Shown here: piece by piece, positions 45,901-54,095 of the stretch
Position numbering within the stretch: position 1 is the first letter of the stretch
Layout: each line of letters opens with the position of its first letter
Assembly (NCBI RefSeq): GCF_030704825.1
Contig: NZ_JAUYNX010000014.1
Coordinates: 124,001 to 188,000 of the forward strand
DNA length: 64,000 nucleotides
Direction of reading: 5' to 3'
DNA from: Brevundimonas sp.
Lineage (GTDB): Bacteria; Pseudomonadota; Alphaproteobacteria; Caulobacterales; Caulobacteraceae
Program-made: the position numbers and the translations under genes
Notes under the pieces: generated by a model
Databases searched by the model: none
The model's input: only the letters and a program-made list of their open reading frames with translations
What the model was told of the DNA's origin: nothing

Positions 45901-45990
45901 GCGCTCACCCTCTTCTTCCTGCCTGCGCTCTACGTCCTCTGGTTGGTGGGTCGGAACGTGAGGACGCCGACCCATCAAGGAGCTGGATGA
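42910..45990 (+). CDS. RND multidrug efflux pump, inner-membrane subunit
   Basis: 1026 residues of the AcrB/MdtB-like family with twelve helices in two halves and two large periplasmic loops. Proton-relay Asp403-Asp404 lie in TM4 (LSLGLLVDDAIIAIEMMVV), and the C-terminal half has GFNAILGLIGLAGILMRNTLILVDQIEAERARG. Nearest in style to the hydrophobe-amphiphile RND pumps of alphaproteobacteria with a single lipoprotein adaptor. Substrates may be drugs, dyes or solvents; sequence does not tell. It is the last gene of this unit. Confidence 0.93.
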   Translation: MKIPNLSAAGVRHPSVTLFLILAVLAAGAFAFLNLGRAEDPTFTIKVLTVTAVWPGATAEEMQDQVADRLEKRLQELRYYDRVETQARPGVVTMTLTLQDATPPGTVQDEFYQARKKLQDEAVNLPRGVIGPIVNDEYSDVYFGLFALQAVGMPHRELVSEAEVMRERLLQVDGVKKVTIIGEQPQRIFVDLSNRRLATLGIAPDRIIGALAQQNLLTGDATVQTGAQSVNIRVGGAFDGAESVRNTPVAIDGRSFRLGDIAEIRRGYADPATYVVRHDGAPAIMLGVVMRERWNGSVLGEALAHEVAEIRAELPAGMTLTQTADQSKNIAYAYNEFMLKFVVALGVVMVVSLVALGFRVGLVVAAAVPLTLSAVFVIMLMTGRDFDRITLGALILSLGLLVDDAIIAIEMMVVKMQEGMERTAAATFAWGATAAPMLTGTLVTVIGFLPVGFAQSTAGEYAGNIFWIVAFALLVSWVVAVYFTPYLGVKLLPKIKVEEGGHDALYATKRYERFRGWVRSAVANRGKVSLAVLAALFVAGGLLAVFVPKQFFPTSDRPELLVEVAMPKGTSIRATEALVARIETDVRRHEEAIYTDSYVGAGAPRFFLSANPELPDPSFAKIVILTTGHEHRDELRKIISDRIASGAYPEARVRVSTLLFGPPVPYPVAFRISGPDPDKLRQIAARTAEIMRADPRTVDINLDWGERAPSVRLEFDEARLRLLGLDPASVSQQVGALMSGVTVSQMRTGDRTANVVVRADQQDRRDLDGLDNLVISTAEGRPVPLSGVARLVPTFEDPILMRRDRQPTITARADIVHGVQPPVVTAAILPKLEDLKAGLPTGYAITTAGSVEESAKANAALAPLFPLMIILMLTVIMLQTRSFKMTGLVFATAPLGIIGAVPALLITGTPFGFNAILGLIGLAGILMRNTLILVDQIEAERARGLDEIDAVVEATVRRARPVLLTALAAVLAFLPLTLSTFWGALAIVLIGGTLVGTALTLFFLPALYVLWLVGRNVRTPTHQGAG

Positions 45991-46628
45991 TGATATGCTG
46001 GAAGCCTCCGCTTCGCTCATCTGAGTCGGTAGCGTAGTGGCGGCGGGGCGTTGTCAATACATGTCGAAAGATGTCGTTATTGCTTTGAATTTCTCCAATA
46101 CTTTCAATAGCTAAAAATGTATTCGGTATGCGGATTGGCGCTGGCCGCAAGATCGCCAACAAAAACGCTCAAAAACAGTAACTTATGGATGGTTGAGCAA
46201 TCGAGTGGGAGTGAGGGGCGGCGGGCATGCGGGTGCGGCCTCTGGCGAGGGGCTTTGTTGATGGCAAGGCGCCTGGCTGACTGAGCTGATCTGCTCGACC
46301 CGGAGTTCTACGGTGGTAGGCTTTCGGTCCCGGCGTCCGCTTCCGGCTTATGAGAGCTTGGTGATGTCGCCGTTCTGCGGGACGCCGCCGGCGAGAGCAG
46401 GTGGCCGTGGTCTGGTTTCCGGCGACCAGCCTCAGGCGGTCGCCCGCGCGGCTGAGCGGTTCTTGCACGACGGCTGCGGGAAGATCTCAGGCATGCGCCC
46501 CTGACTGACAGAGCGGGCCAGCCAGGTCGGCAGGCGCGAGCCGGCAAACGGTCGATGCGCCTCCGTAATTGTCCGTAGTGCTGTTGTATTTCTTTGACTT
46601 GGGCCGGAAGCGCGCGCCAACTCGAAGC
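45991..46628. other. Gene-free stretch between the RND pump and the copper efflux operon
   Basis: About 640 bases with no supported gene. The first 220 bases are AT-rich and contain repeat copy 3 (46077-46252). The remainder is GC-rich with interrupted frames on the minus strand, which may be remnants of a lost coding sequence. No clear terminator follows the pump gene. Confidence 0.6.
46077..46252 (+). repeat. Dispersed intergenic repeat, copy 3
   Basis: It matches copy 2 at TTATTG, TTTGAATTTCT, TTTCAA and TTCGGT with equal spacing. It matches copy 1 from CAATCGAGTGGGAGT through GCATGCGGGTGCGG and CCTCTGGCGAGGGG. All three copies have TCGGT 75 bases before the CAATCGAG block. Confidence 0.7.
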
Positions 46629-46988
46629 ATGTGGACGCTCCTGCGAGCCCTTGTCGTCGCCCTCGCCCTGGCCGGGCTCGTCGGTCAGTCCGGCGCCCAG
46701 GCGATGCCGCCACACTCGTCCGCCCAGGTCGCCGCGGCGATGGCCGATTGTCCCGATAGCGGCGGCATGGCCGATCAAGACGTTCCCGAGCCGGACCAAC
46801 CGTGTCCGGATTCGTCGTCGGCCTGCATGGCCAAGCCGGGTTGCGCCGCGCCGCTCGCGTTGCTGCCCGCCGCCGTCAGGGCGCCTGTCCCTGTCGTCAC
46901 GAGGATGCGGTTGCGGGGCGATCCGCAGGAGAGCCCCGACGAGGCCCGGGCCGCCCGGATTCTGAGACCTCCCAGAGGCCGCGGCTAA
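46629..46988 (+). CDS. Small exported cysteine-containing protein at the head of the copper efflux operon
   Basis: 119 residues from ATG 46629. A signal peptide (MWTLLRALVVALALAGLVGQ, cleavage near AQA) is followed by a mature part rich in Met, His, Asp and Cys: MPPHSS, DCPDSGGMADQD, PCPDSSSACMAKPGC. I recognise no family. It precedes the CusC/CzcC-like gene by 74 bases on the same strand. A periplasmic metal-binding or metal-sensing role is inferred from its composition and context only. Confidence 0.55.
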   Translation: MWTLLRALVVALALAGLVGQSGAQAMPPHSSAQVAAAMADCPDSGGMADQDVPEPDQPCPDSSSACMAKPGCAAPLALLPAAVRAPVPVVTRMRLRGDPQESPDEARAARILRPPRGRG

Positions 46989-47062
46989 GCCCCGTCGAGC
47001 CTGCCCGGCGCTGATCCGGGCCACGTCAACGGCGCGATCGCGCCCATAATCCGGATATTCCC

Positions 47063-48370
47063 ATGTTTGCTCCCTCTTGTTGGAGGGCGCGCGCCGACGG
47101 CTGCGGTCATCCGCGACTCGCGCGCCGCCCGCTCGCCAGGTGTCAGGCCGCCGCCGCCGCCGTCCTCAGCCTCGCGCTCGCGCCGCCGGCCCTGGCCGGA
47201 CCGCTGACCTACCATCAGGCGCTGGAACGCGCCGCGGCCGACGCACCCGAGATCCGCGCCCGCGACCTGGCGGTCGAAGCCGCACGGGCGGCGGCGCCCG
47301 CCGCCGGGCAGTTGCCCGATCCCGAACTTTTCGTGGCGCTGGAGAACTTTCCGATCTCGGGTCCGATGGCCGGGTCGCCAGGCGCGGACGAGATGACCAT
47401 GGTCCGGGTTGGCGTCATGCAGGCCGTCCCGAGCGCCGCGCGCCGGCAGGCCGAGCGCCAGGGCGCCGCCGCCGAAGTTGGCGTCGCCGAGATGCAGGCC
47501 CGGGTCACCTCACGCGAGGTGCGGGTCGCGACCGCCCTGGCCTGGCTGGACCTGTACTACGCCAAGCGACGCCGGGAGGCGCTCGACGAGGCGCTGGCGG
47601 CTCTGGAACCGCTTTGGGACGCCGCCCCCGCCGCCGTCGCTTCGGGCCAGGACCGGCCCGCGGGGGCTCTGTCGCCGGTCCGGCTCAAGGTAGCCCTGGA
47701 GGATCGGCGCAGCGCCCTGGTGGCGGCCGAGGGGCGCGCCCGGGCCGAACTCGCCCGCTGGACGGGCGAACCGGAGCCGCAGGTGGCGGGGCCGCCGCCT
47801 CAACCGACGCTTGACGAGGAAGCTCTTCGGGCCGGCCTGGACCGGGCGCCGGCGCTTCGCGCCTGGGCGGCGGCCGCGGACCGGGCCGACGCCGACACCG
47901 CTCTGGCGCGGGCTGGACGTCACCCGGACTGGAGTTTCGAACTCGGCTACGGCCGCCGCGACCCGCTGTACGGGGACATGCTCTCGGTCGGCGCGCGCGT
48001 CAGCCTGCCGCTGTTCGCCAATCGGCGGCAGGACCCGGTGATCGCGGCCCGTGGCGCGGACGCCCGCCGGGTCCGCGTCGAGCGCGAGGCGGCGGCGCGC
48101 GCCCTGCGCGCGGCCCTTGAGGCGGATCTCGCCGAGCACCGGATGCACCATGAACAAGGGCTGCGCGCCCGCGACGTGCTGCTGCCCGCCGCGCTCGACC
48201 GCTCGTCGCTCGAGACGGCCAGCTATGGCGCCGGGCGGGCCAGCCTGCCGGAGGTCATCGACGCCTTCACCGCGGTGGCCGAGGCCCGCCTCGAGACCCT
48301 TGACCGCGAGGCCATGGTCGTCCGCGAGACCGTTCGCATCGCGCTCACCTACGGGGAGGACGCCCTATGA
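47063..48370 (+). CDS. Heavy-metal efflux outer-membrane channel (CusC/CzcC-like, TolC family)
   Basis: 435 residues. A long basic N-region leads to a hydrophobic segment ending PPALAG, then LTYHQALERAAADAPEIRARDLAVEAARAAAPAAGQLPDPELFVALENFP, the standard CzcC/CusC start. Further OEP signatures are VRVGVMQAVPSAARRQAERQ and GARVSLPLFANRRQDP. No lipobox is seen, unlike E. coli CusC. It forms the outer-membrane duct for the pump below. Its stop overlaps the adaptor start by four bases (ATGA). Confidence 0.88.
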   Translation: MFAPSCWRARADGCGHPRLARRPLARCQAAAAAVLSLALAPPALAGPLTYHQALERAAADAPEIRARDLAVEAARAAAPAAGQLPDPELFVALENFPISGPMAGSPGADEMTMVRVGVMQAVPSAARRQAERQGAAAEVGVAEMQARVTSREVRVATALAWLDLYYAKRRREALDEALAALEPLWDAAPAAVASGQDRPAGALSPVRLKVALEDRRSALVAAEGRARAELARWTGEPEPQVAGPPPQPTLDEEALRAGLDRAPALRAWAAAADRADADTALARAGRHPDWSFELGYGRRDPLYGDMLSVGARVSLPLFANRRQDPVIAARGADARRVRVEREAAARALRAALEADLAEHRMHHEQGLRARDVLLPAALDRSSLETASYGAGRASLPEVIDAFTAVAEARLETLDREAMVVRETVRIALTYGEDAL

Positions 48371-49726
48371 TCCGCATTCCCGCAAACCGCCTCCGGCTCG
48401 CCGCCGCCGCCGCCGGCCTGCTGGTCGCCGGCGCCGTCGCGGGCGCCGCGGTCGTCCGCTACCTGCCCGTGGGCGACCCGCCCCCGCCGACCACCGCGTC
48501 CGAGCGGCGGGTGCTCTATTGGTACGATCCGATGGCCCCCGACCGGCATTTCGACGCCCCGGGCAAGTCGCCGTTCATGGATATGCCGCTGGTCCCTCGC
48601 TACGCCGACGAGGCCGGAGCCGGAGGGCAGGCGGGCGTACGCATCGACCCGGCCCTGACCCAGGCCTTGGGGGCCCGCTACGCGACCGTCCAGCGAGGCG
48701 TGCTCGGGGGGGGGGCTGACGGTTCCCGCCGTGGTCGACTTCAATCAGCGCGATCTGTCTGTCGTTCAGGCCCGCGCCGGCGGCTTCGTGCAGCGGGTCT
48801 ATGGCCGGGCGCCGGGAGACGTGATCGCCGCCGGCGCGCCGCTCGCCGACCTGCTGATCCCGGAGTGGGGCGGGGCCCAGGCGGAATACCTCGCCGTCAG
48901 GGCGACCGGCGACCCGCGCCTGGCCCAGGCGGCCCGGCAGCGCCTGCTGCTGCTGGGTATGCCCGAGGCCCTTGTCGCCGCGGTGGAACGCACCGGGCGA
49001 CAGCGGACGACGGTGACGGTGACCAGCCCCTCGGGCGGGGTGATCCGCACATTGGGAGTGCGGGCCGGCATGACGGTCGCGCAAGGCCAGACCCTGGCGG
49101 AGGTGAACGGCCTCTCCACGGTTTGGCTGAACGCGGCCGTCCCGGAGGTCCAGGCCTCGCGGCTGCGGGTGGGGCAGGGAGTGGAGGTCGTCTTCACCGG
49201 ATTCCCGGACGAACGCTTCAGTGGGCGGCTTTCCGCACTTCTGCCGGAGGTGTCCGGCGACAGTCGCACCCTCGTCGGCCGTGTGGAGCTTGCCAACCGC
49301 GGCGGTCGCTTGCGGCCCGGCATGTTCGGCCAGGTCGTCTTCGGGGGCGGAACTGAAGAAACCCTGCTGGTCCCGTCCGAAGCGGTCATCCGCACCGGAA
49401 CCCGGACGCTGGTCATGCTGGCCGAGGCCGACGGGCGCTATCGCGCCGCCGAGGTCCGGGTCGGCCGCGAAACCGGCGGCCGGACCCAGGTCCTCCAGGG
49501 CTTGGCCGAGGGCGAGCGGGTCGTCGCTTCCGGCCAGTTCCTGATCGATTCCGAAGCCAGCCTGGCCGGCGTCGCCGCCCGGCCCCTCGCTGAGTCCGCT
49601 CCGGGCCCGGCCGAACGGGTCGCCGCTCGGCGAAGCCCCGCTGCAGCTCGCCGGGCCGCCCGGCCGGCGGCGCCGGCCGAGCCGCCGCCGGTCCCGGATC
49701 ACACCGGACACGGGGGAGCGCACTGA
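48367..49726 (+). pseudogene. cusB: Heavy-metal efflux periplasmic adaptor (CusB-like), frameshifted at a G10 run
   Basis: Two overlapping frames encode one adaptor. The first gives a signal anchor (NRLRLAAAAAGLLVAGAVAG) and the CusB heavy-metal-binding segment VLYWYDPMAPDRHFDAPGKSPFMDMPLVPRY, then breaks after GVLGGG. The second frame resumes at LTVPAVVDFNQRDLSVVQARAGGFVQRVYG and continues through the hairpin, barrel and membrane-proximal domains, ending in a His-containing tail [10 protein letters not shown]. The break is in ten consecutive G at 48706-48715; nine G would give an intact protein of about 452 residues. This may be a real mutation, slippage-based phase variation, or a base-calling error. 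The stop shares a base with cusA. Confidence 0.8.
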
Positions 49727-52700
49727 TGATCGCCGCTCTCATTCGGCTGTCGGTGCGTGCGCGCGTGCTGGTGTTGATCCTCGCCGCGGCCCTGTTCGCT
49801 GCTGGACTGCTGGCCGTGCGCAGCACCCCGGTCGACGCGCTGCCGGACCTCTCCGACGTCCAGGTCGTGATCCGCACCCCATACCCCGGTCAGGCCCCGC
49901 AGATCGTCGAGAACCAGGTCACCTATCCGCTGGCGACCACCATGATGTCGGTGCCGGGGGCCCGGACCGTGCGCGGCTATTCCTTCTTCGGCGACAGTTT
50001 CGTCTACGTCCTGTTCGAGGACGGGACGGATCTCTATTGGGCCCGCTCGCGGGTGCTGGAGTACCTCAACCAGGTCCAGGCGCGGTTGCCCGAGACCGCG
50101 CGCCCCGCCCTGGGGCCCGACGCCACCGGCGTCGGATGGATTTACGAATACGCCCTGGTCGACCGAACCGGGCGGCACGACCTCGCCCAGCTCCGCAGCC
50201 TGCAGGACTGGTTCCTGCGCTACGAACTCAAGACCGTGCCCGGCGTGGCCGAGGTGGCGACGGTCGGCGGGATGGTGCGCCAGTACCAGGTCGTGCTCGA
50301 TCCGGTGAAACTGGTCGCCTACGGCGTCACTCACCAGGCGGTGACAGAGGCGCTGCAGCGGGCCAACCAGGAGACGGGTGGCTCGGTGCTGGAGTTGGCC
50401 GAGGCCGAATACATGGTCCGCGCCGGCGGCTATCTGGCCGACCTGGACGACTTCCGCGCTGTTCCGATCCGCACCGCCGCGGGCGGCGTGCCCGTGCGCC
50501 TGGGCGATGTCGCCACCGTCCAGGTTGGACCCGAAATGCGCCGGGGCGTCGCCGAGTTGAACGGGCAAGGCGAGGTTGTCGGCGGCGTCGTCGTGCTCCG
50601 GTCGGGCGAGAACGCCCGGGCCGTCATCGGCGAGGTTCGGACGCGGCTGGAGGCGCTCAAGCCCGGCCTTCCCGCCGGCGTCGAGATCGTCCCGGTCTAC
50701 GACCGATCCGGCCTGATCGATCGCGCCATCGAGAACCTCAGCGGCAAGCTGCTCGAGGAATTCCTCGTCGTGGCGCTCGTCTGCGGGCTCTTCCTCTGGC
50801 ACGCCCGCTCGGCCCTGGTCGCCATCCTGACCCTGCCCCTGGGGGTCATGGCCGCCCTGTTGGTGATGAACCTGCAGGGGGTGAACGCCAACATCATGTC
50901 GCTGGGCGGGATCGCCATCGCCGTCGGCGCCATGGTCGACGCCGCCGTGGTCATGATCGAGAACGCCCACAAGCATATCGAGCGATGGGAACACGACCAT
51001 CCGGACGGGACCCTGCAGGGCGACGCCCGCTGGCGTGTGGTGACCGAGGCCGCCGCCGAGGTCGGCCCCGCGCTGTTCCTGAGCCTGGTTATCATCACCC
51101 TGTCCTTCGTGCCGGTGTTCAGCCTGCAGGCCCAGGAGGGGCGGCTGTTCGCCCCTCTCGCCTTCACGAAGACCTACGCCATGGCGGCCGCGGCGATCCT
51201 GTCGGTCACCCTCGTGCCGGTGCTGATGGGCTATCTGATCCGCGGCCGGATCCCGGCCGAACAGGACAATCCGATCAATCGCCTCCTGACCCGGGCCTAT
51301 CGCCCGGCGCTCGACCTCACCCTGCGGCGGCCCAGGCTGACGCTCGCGGTCGCCCTGCTGGTCCTGCTCTCGGCGGCCTGGCCGCTTTCGCGCCTCGGCG
51401 GCGAGTTCCTGCCGACCATGGACGAGGGCGATCTGCTCTATATGCCGTCCGCCCTGCCGGGCCTGTCGGCCGCGCAGGCTTCCCGCCTGCTGCAGCGGAC
51501 AGACCGCATGATCGCCGCCGTGCCGGAAGTGAAGACGGTGTTCGGCAAGGCGGGTCGGGCCGAGAGCGCCACCGATCCGGCTCCTCTCGAGATGTTCGAG
51601 ACCACCATCCAGTTCAAGCCGCGCGACCAGTGGCGTCCGGGCATGACGCCGGAGAAGCTGGTGGAGGAGCTCGACCGCGCTGTCCAGGTTCCCGGGCTCT
51701 CCAACGTCTGGGTGCCGCCGATCCGCAACCGGATCGACATGCTCGCCACCGGCATCAAGAGCCCGATCGGGGTCAAGGTCTCGGGGGCCGACCTGGCGGA
51801 GCTGGACCGCATCGCCGCCGAGATCGAGGGTGTGGCCAGGGCCGTGCCGGGGGTCAGCTCGGCCCTCGCAGAGCGGCTGACGGGCGGACGCTATATCGAT
51901 GTCGACATCGATCGCGCCCTGGCCGGCCGCTACGGGCTCAACATCGCCGACGTCCAGTCGATCGTCGCCGGAGCGATCGGCGGGGAGACCATCGGCCAGA
52001 CCGTCGAGGGGCTGGCGCGCTATCCGATCAGCGTGCGCTATCCGCGCGAGTTGCGTGACAGCGTTGAGGACCTTCGCGCCCTGCCGGTCCTGACGCCGTC
52101 GGGCCAGCAGATCACCCTGGGAACCGTCGCGTCGCTGCGTGTCGCCGACGGGCCGCCGATGCTCAAGAGCGAGAACGGACGGCCCTCCACCTGGGTCTAT
52201 GTCGACGTGCGGGGGCGGGACCTCACATCGGTGGTCGCGGACCTGAGGCAGGCCGTCGCCGGGCAGGTTCGGCTGTCGCCGGGGGTGAGCGTCGCCTACG
52301 CGGGTCAGTTCGAATACCTCGAACGCGCCTCCCAGCGGCTGGTGCTGGTCGTTCCGGCGACCCTGCTGATCATCTTCGGCCTGCTCTACCTGACATTCCG
52401 TCGGCTCGACGAGGCGCTGCTGATCATGGGCACGCTGCCGTTCGCGCTCGTCGGCGGGGTCTGGCTGCTCTACCTGCTCGGCTACCACCAGTCGGTGGCG
52501 ACGGGGGTAGGCTTCATCGCCCTGGCCGGCGTCTCCGCCGAATTCGGGGTGGTCATGCTGATCTACCTGCGGCACGCCCTCGCCGACCGGGGCCCGGCGC
52601 CGTCGCCCGATCAGGTGGAGACAGCGGTGCGCGAGGGCGCCCTGCTGCGCGTGCGGCCCAAGGCGATGACCGTGGCGGTTATCCTCGCCGGCCTGTTGCC

Positions 52701-52896
52701 GATCCTCGTCGGCCACGGAGCCGGCTCGGAGGTGATGAGCCGCATCGCCGCGCCCATGGTCGGGGGCATGCTGACCGCGCCCCTGCTGTCCATGCTGGTC
52801 ATCCCGGCCGGTTACCTGCTGTTGCGGCGCAGGCGGCCGCGTCCGGCGTCCGGCACCCGGCTTCCCGCGGCTGGCGGTGATCGCCCGGCTGTTTGA
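49726..52896 (+). CDS. cusA: Cu(I)/Ag(I) efflux RND pump
   Basis: 1056 residues of the HME-RND family. The motifs that define CusA are at the E. coli positions: Asp405 in [19 protein letters not shown], Met573 in [11 protein letters not shown], Met623 and Glu625 in PLEMFET, and Met672 in RNRIDM. The three methionines form the Cu/Ag site in E. coli CusA (from my knowledge of that structure), so monovalent copper/silver is the likely substrate rather than Co/Zn/Cd. Twelve helices and two periplasmic loops are present. It is the last gene of the channel-adaptor-pump operon and depends on the frameshifted adaptor. Confidence 0.95.
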   Translation: MIAALIRLSVRARVLVLILAAALFAAGLLAVRSTPVDALPDLSDVQVVIRTPYPGQAPQIVENQVTYPLATTMMSVPGARTVRGYSFFGDSFVYVLFEDGTDLYWARSRVLEYLNQVQARLPETARPALGPDATGVGWIYEYALVDRTGRHDLAQLRSLQDWFLRYELKTVPGVAEVATVGGMVRQYQVVLDPVKLVAYGVTHQAVTEALQRANQETGGSVLELAEAEYMVRAGGYLADLDDFRAVPIRTAAGGVPVRLGDVATVQVGPEMRRGVAELNGQGEVVGGVVVLRSGENARAVIGEVRTRLEALKPGLPAGVEIVPVYDRSGLIDRAIENLSGKLLEEFLVVALVCGLFLWHARSALVAILTLPLGVMAALLVMNLQGVNANIMSLGGIAIAVGAMVDAAVVMIENAHKHIERWEHDHPDGTLQGDARWRVVTEAAAEVGPALFLSLVIITLSFVPVFSLQAQEGRLFAPLAFTKTYAMAAAAILSVTLVPVLMGYLIRGRIPAEQDNPINRLLTRAYRPALDLTLRRPRLTLAVALLVLLSAAWPLSRLGGEFLPTMDEGDLLYMPSALPGLSAAQASRLLQRTDRMIAAVPEVKTVFGKAGRAESATDPAPLEMFETTIQFKPRDQWRPGMTPEKLVEELDRAVQVPGLSNVWVPPIRNRIDMLATGIKSPIGVKVSGADLAELDRIAAEIEGVARAVPGVSSALAERLTGGRYIDVDIDRALAGRYGLNIADVQSIVAGAIGGETIGQTVEGLARYPISVRYPRELRDSVEDLRALPVLTPSGQQITLGTVASLRVADGPPMLKSENGRPSTWVYVDVRGRDLTSVVADLRQAVAGQVRLSPGVSVAYAGQFEYLERASQRLVLVVPATLLIIFGLLYLTFRRLDEALLIMGTLPFALVGGVWLLYLLGYHQSVATGVGFIALAGVSAEFGVVMLIYLRHALADRGPAPSPDQVETAVREGALLRVRPKAMTVAVILAGLLPILVGHGAGSEVMSRIAAPMVGGMLTAPLLSMLVIPAGYLLLRRRRPRPASGTRLPAAGGDRPAV

Positions 52897-52906
52897 TCTG
52901 CAACAA
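52893..52906. promoter_or_regulatory. FNR/FixK-like box upstream of the PRPP synthetase gene
   Basis: TTGAT-CTGC-AACAA differs from TTGAT-N4-ATCAA at one base. It overlaps the cusA stop and ends 34 bases before the prs start. The context of an exact box at the other end of this cluster supports it. Confidence 0.5.
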
Positions 52907-52940
52907 GAGGCGGAGGCCCTGATCAGCGTAAAGGACGTAA

Positions 52941-53936
52941 ATGCGTGTGATCCTGCCGATGCCCGGCAACGAGACCTTCGCCGCGGCCCTGGCTGCGCAA
53001 GGCAGCTGGCGACTGGGGGAACTGGAGACCCGCCGCTTTCCGGACGGCGAAAGCTATGTCCGGCTTCTTTCGGACGTGCGCGGCTCGATCGTGGAGATCG
53101 TCTGCACCCTGGCCCCGTCGGACGACGCCATCCTGCCGCTGGTCTTCGCCGCGGACGCCGCCCGCGATCTCGGCGCAAGCGCGGTGAATCTCGTGGCCCC
53201 CTACCTGGCCTACATGCGGCAGGACCGCCGCTTCAGGCCCGGCGAGGCGATCACCTCCCGAAGCTTCGCCCGGCTGATCAGCGCGACGTTCGACCGGCTG
53301 ACCACGGTCGATCCCCATCTGCACCGCTACAAGGCGCTCTCCGATCTCTACGACATCGACAGCCAGGTGCTGCATGCCGCCGCGCCGCTCGCCGACTGGA
53401 TCGCGGCGGAGGTTCACGACCCGCTGATCATCGGGCCGGACGAAGAAAGCGAGCAGTGGGTCTCCGCCGTCGCCGGGCGGGTGGGAGCGCCCCACCTCGT
53501 CCTGCGCAAGATCCGGCATGGTGACCGCGACGTGGAGATCGCCGTTCCCGACCTCTCCGGCTTCGGCGGCCGGCGGCCGGTCCTGATCGACGACATCGCC
53601 TCGTCCGGACGTACGATGACCGAAGCGGCCCGTCAGCTGCCCGGCCGAGGTCTCGCCAGACCCGTCTGCGCCGTCGTGCACGGCGTCTTCGCGGGCGATG
53701 CGTACGACCGGCTTTCGGCGGTGGCCGAGCGCATCGTGTCGACCGACTCCGTCCCCCATCGGAGCAACGCCATCACCCTGGCGCCCCTGGTGGCCGACGC
53801 GATCGCACAGAACCTGGACACGGCCGGTCCGGTACGCCGCCGCCGACCCCCGGAGGCGATCGATCCGGTCGAATTGGCCGGTCTGCAATCGTTTCCGGCC
53901 AGCGATCCGCCGGGCGGGGCGTCGGACGATGCGTGA
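52941..53936 (+). CDS. prs: Ribose-phosphate pyrophosphokinase (PRPP synthetase-like)
   Basis: 331 residues. Family marks are RFPDGESYVRLLSDVRG, the catalytic flexible-loop region APYLAYMRQDRRFRPGEAITSRSFARL, DPHLHRYKAL, and the PRPP loop VLIDDIASSGRTMTEAA. It would make PRPP from ribose 5-phosphate and ATP. The sequence is divergent from the housekeeping enzyme and belongs to a type found in stress or metabolic clusters. The C-terminal tail holds LQSFPASDPPGG, a motif also present in the small protein at 63655. Downstream phosphorylase and phosphoketolase genes suggest a role in nucleotide ribose turnover. Confidence 0.85.
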   Translation: MRVILPMPGNETFAAALAAQGSWRLGELETRRFPDGESYVRLLSDVRGSIVEIVCTLAPSDDAILPLVFAADAARDLGASAVNLVAPYLAYMRQDRRFRPGEAITSRSFARLISATFDRLTTVDPHLHRYKALSDLYDIDSQVLHAAAPLADWIAAEVHDPLIIGPDEESEQWVSAVAGRVGAPHLVLRKIRHGDRDVEIAVPDLSGFGGRRPVLIDDIASSGRTMTEAARQLPGRGLARPVCAVVHGVFAGDAYDRLSAVAERIVSTDSVPHRSNAITLAPLVADAIAQNLDTAGPVRRRRPPEAIDPVELAGLQSFPASDPPGGASDDA

Positions 53937-53999
53937 ACGCCACCCGTTGACGCAGCGCAAGGCCGGAGGCCGGGCGGTGGCCTATGGGGAGGCGTGCAA

Positions 54000-54095
54000 A
54001 TGGAGATGAGCCAGAAGCGCATGCGGCGGGAGTCCGATCACCGCGGCCAGGCGAAAGCGCCCGCGCGCCGACTTGATCAAGGAGGCATGTCGTGA
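54000..54095 (+). CDS. Candidate 31-residue small protein coupled to phosphoketolase
   Basis: An ATG at 54000 is preceded by GGGGAGG with seven bases of spacing, and the frame ends in a TGA that overlaps the phosphoketolase GTG start (GTGA). The peptide MEMSQKRMRRESDHRGQAKA continues basic and hydrophilic to GGMS. No homology is recognised. It could be a leader for translational coupling or a real small protein. Confidence 0.4.
   Translation: MEMSQKRMRRESDHRGQAKAPARRLDQGGMS

Noticed and set aside
42889..46020. A minus-strand open frame of 1043 codons opposite the RND pump
   Set aside because: It is the mirror of a strongly conserved RND gene, rich in Asp, Gly, Gln and Arg, with no domain; a GC-driven shadow.
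46169..46713. Minus-strand frames before the copper operon as a transposase remnant
   Set aside because: Fragments are frame-broken and Arg/Pro-rich; I could not match them to any transposase.
49699..53178. A minus-strand open frame of 1159 codons opposite cusA
   Set aside because: Antisense shadow of cusA and prs, without recognisable domains.
54073..54080. TTGATCAA just before phosphoketolase as an FNR site
   Set aside because: The two halves overlap with no four-base spacer, so it does not fit TTGAT-N4-ATCAA.
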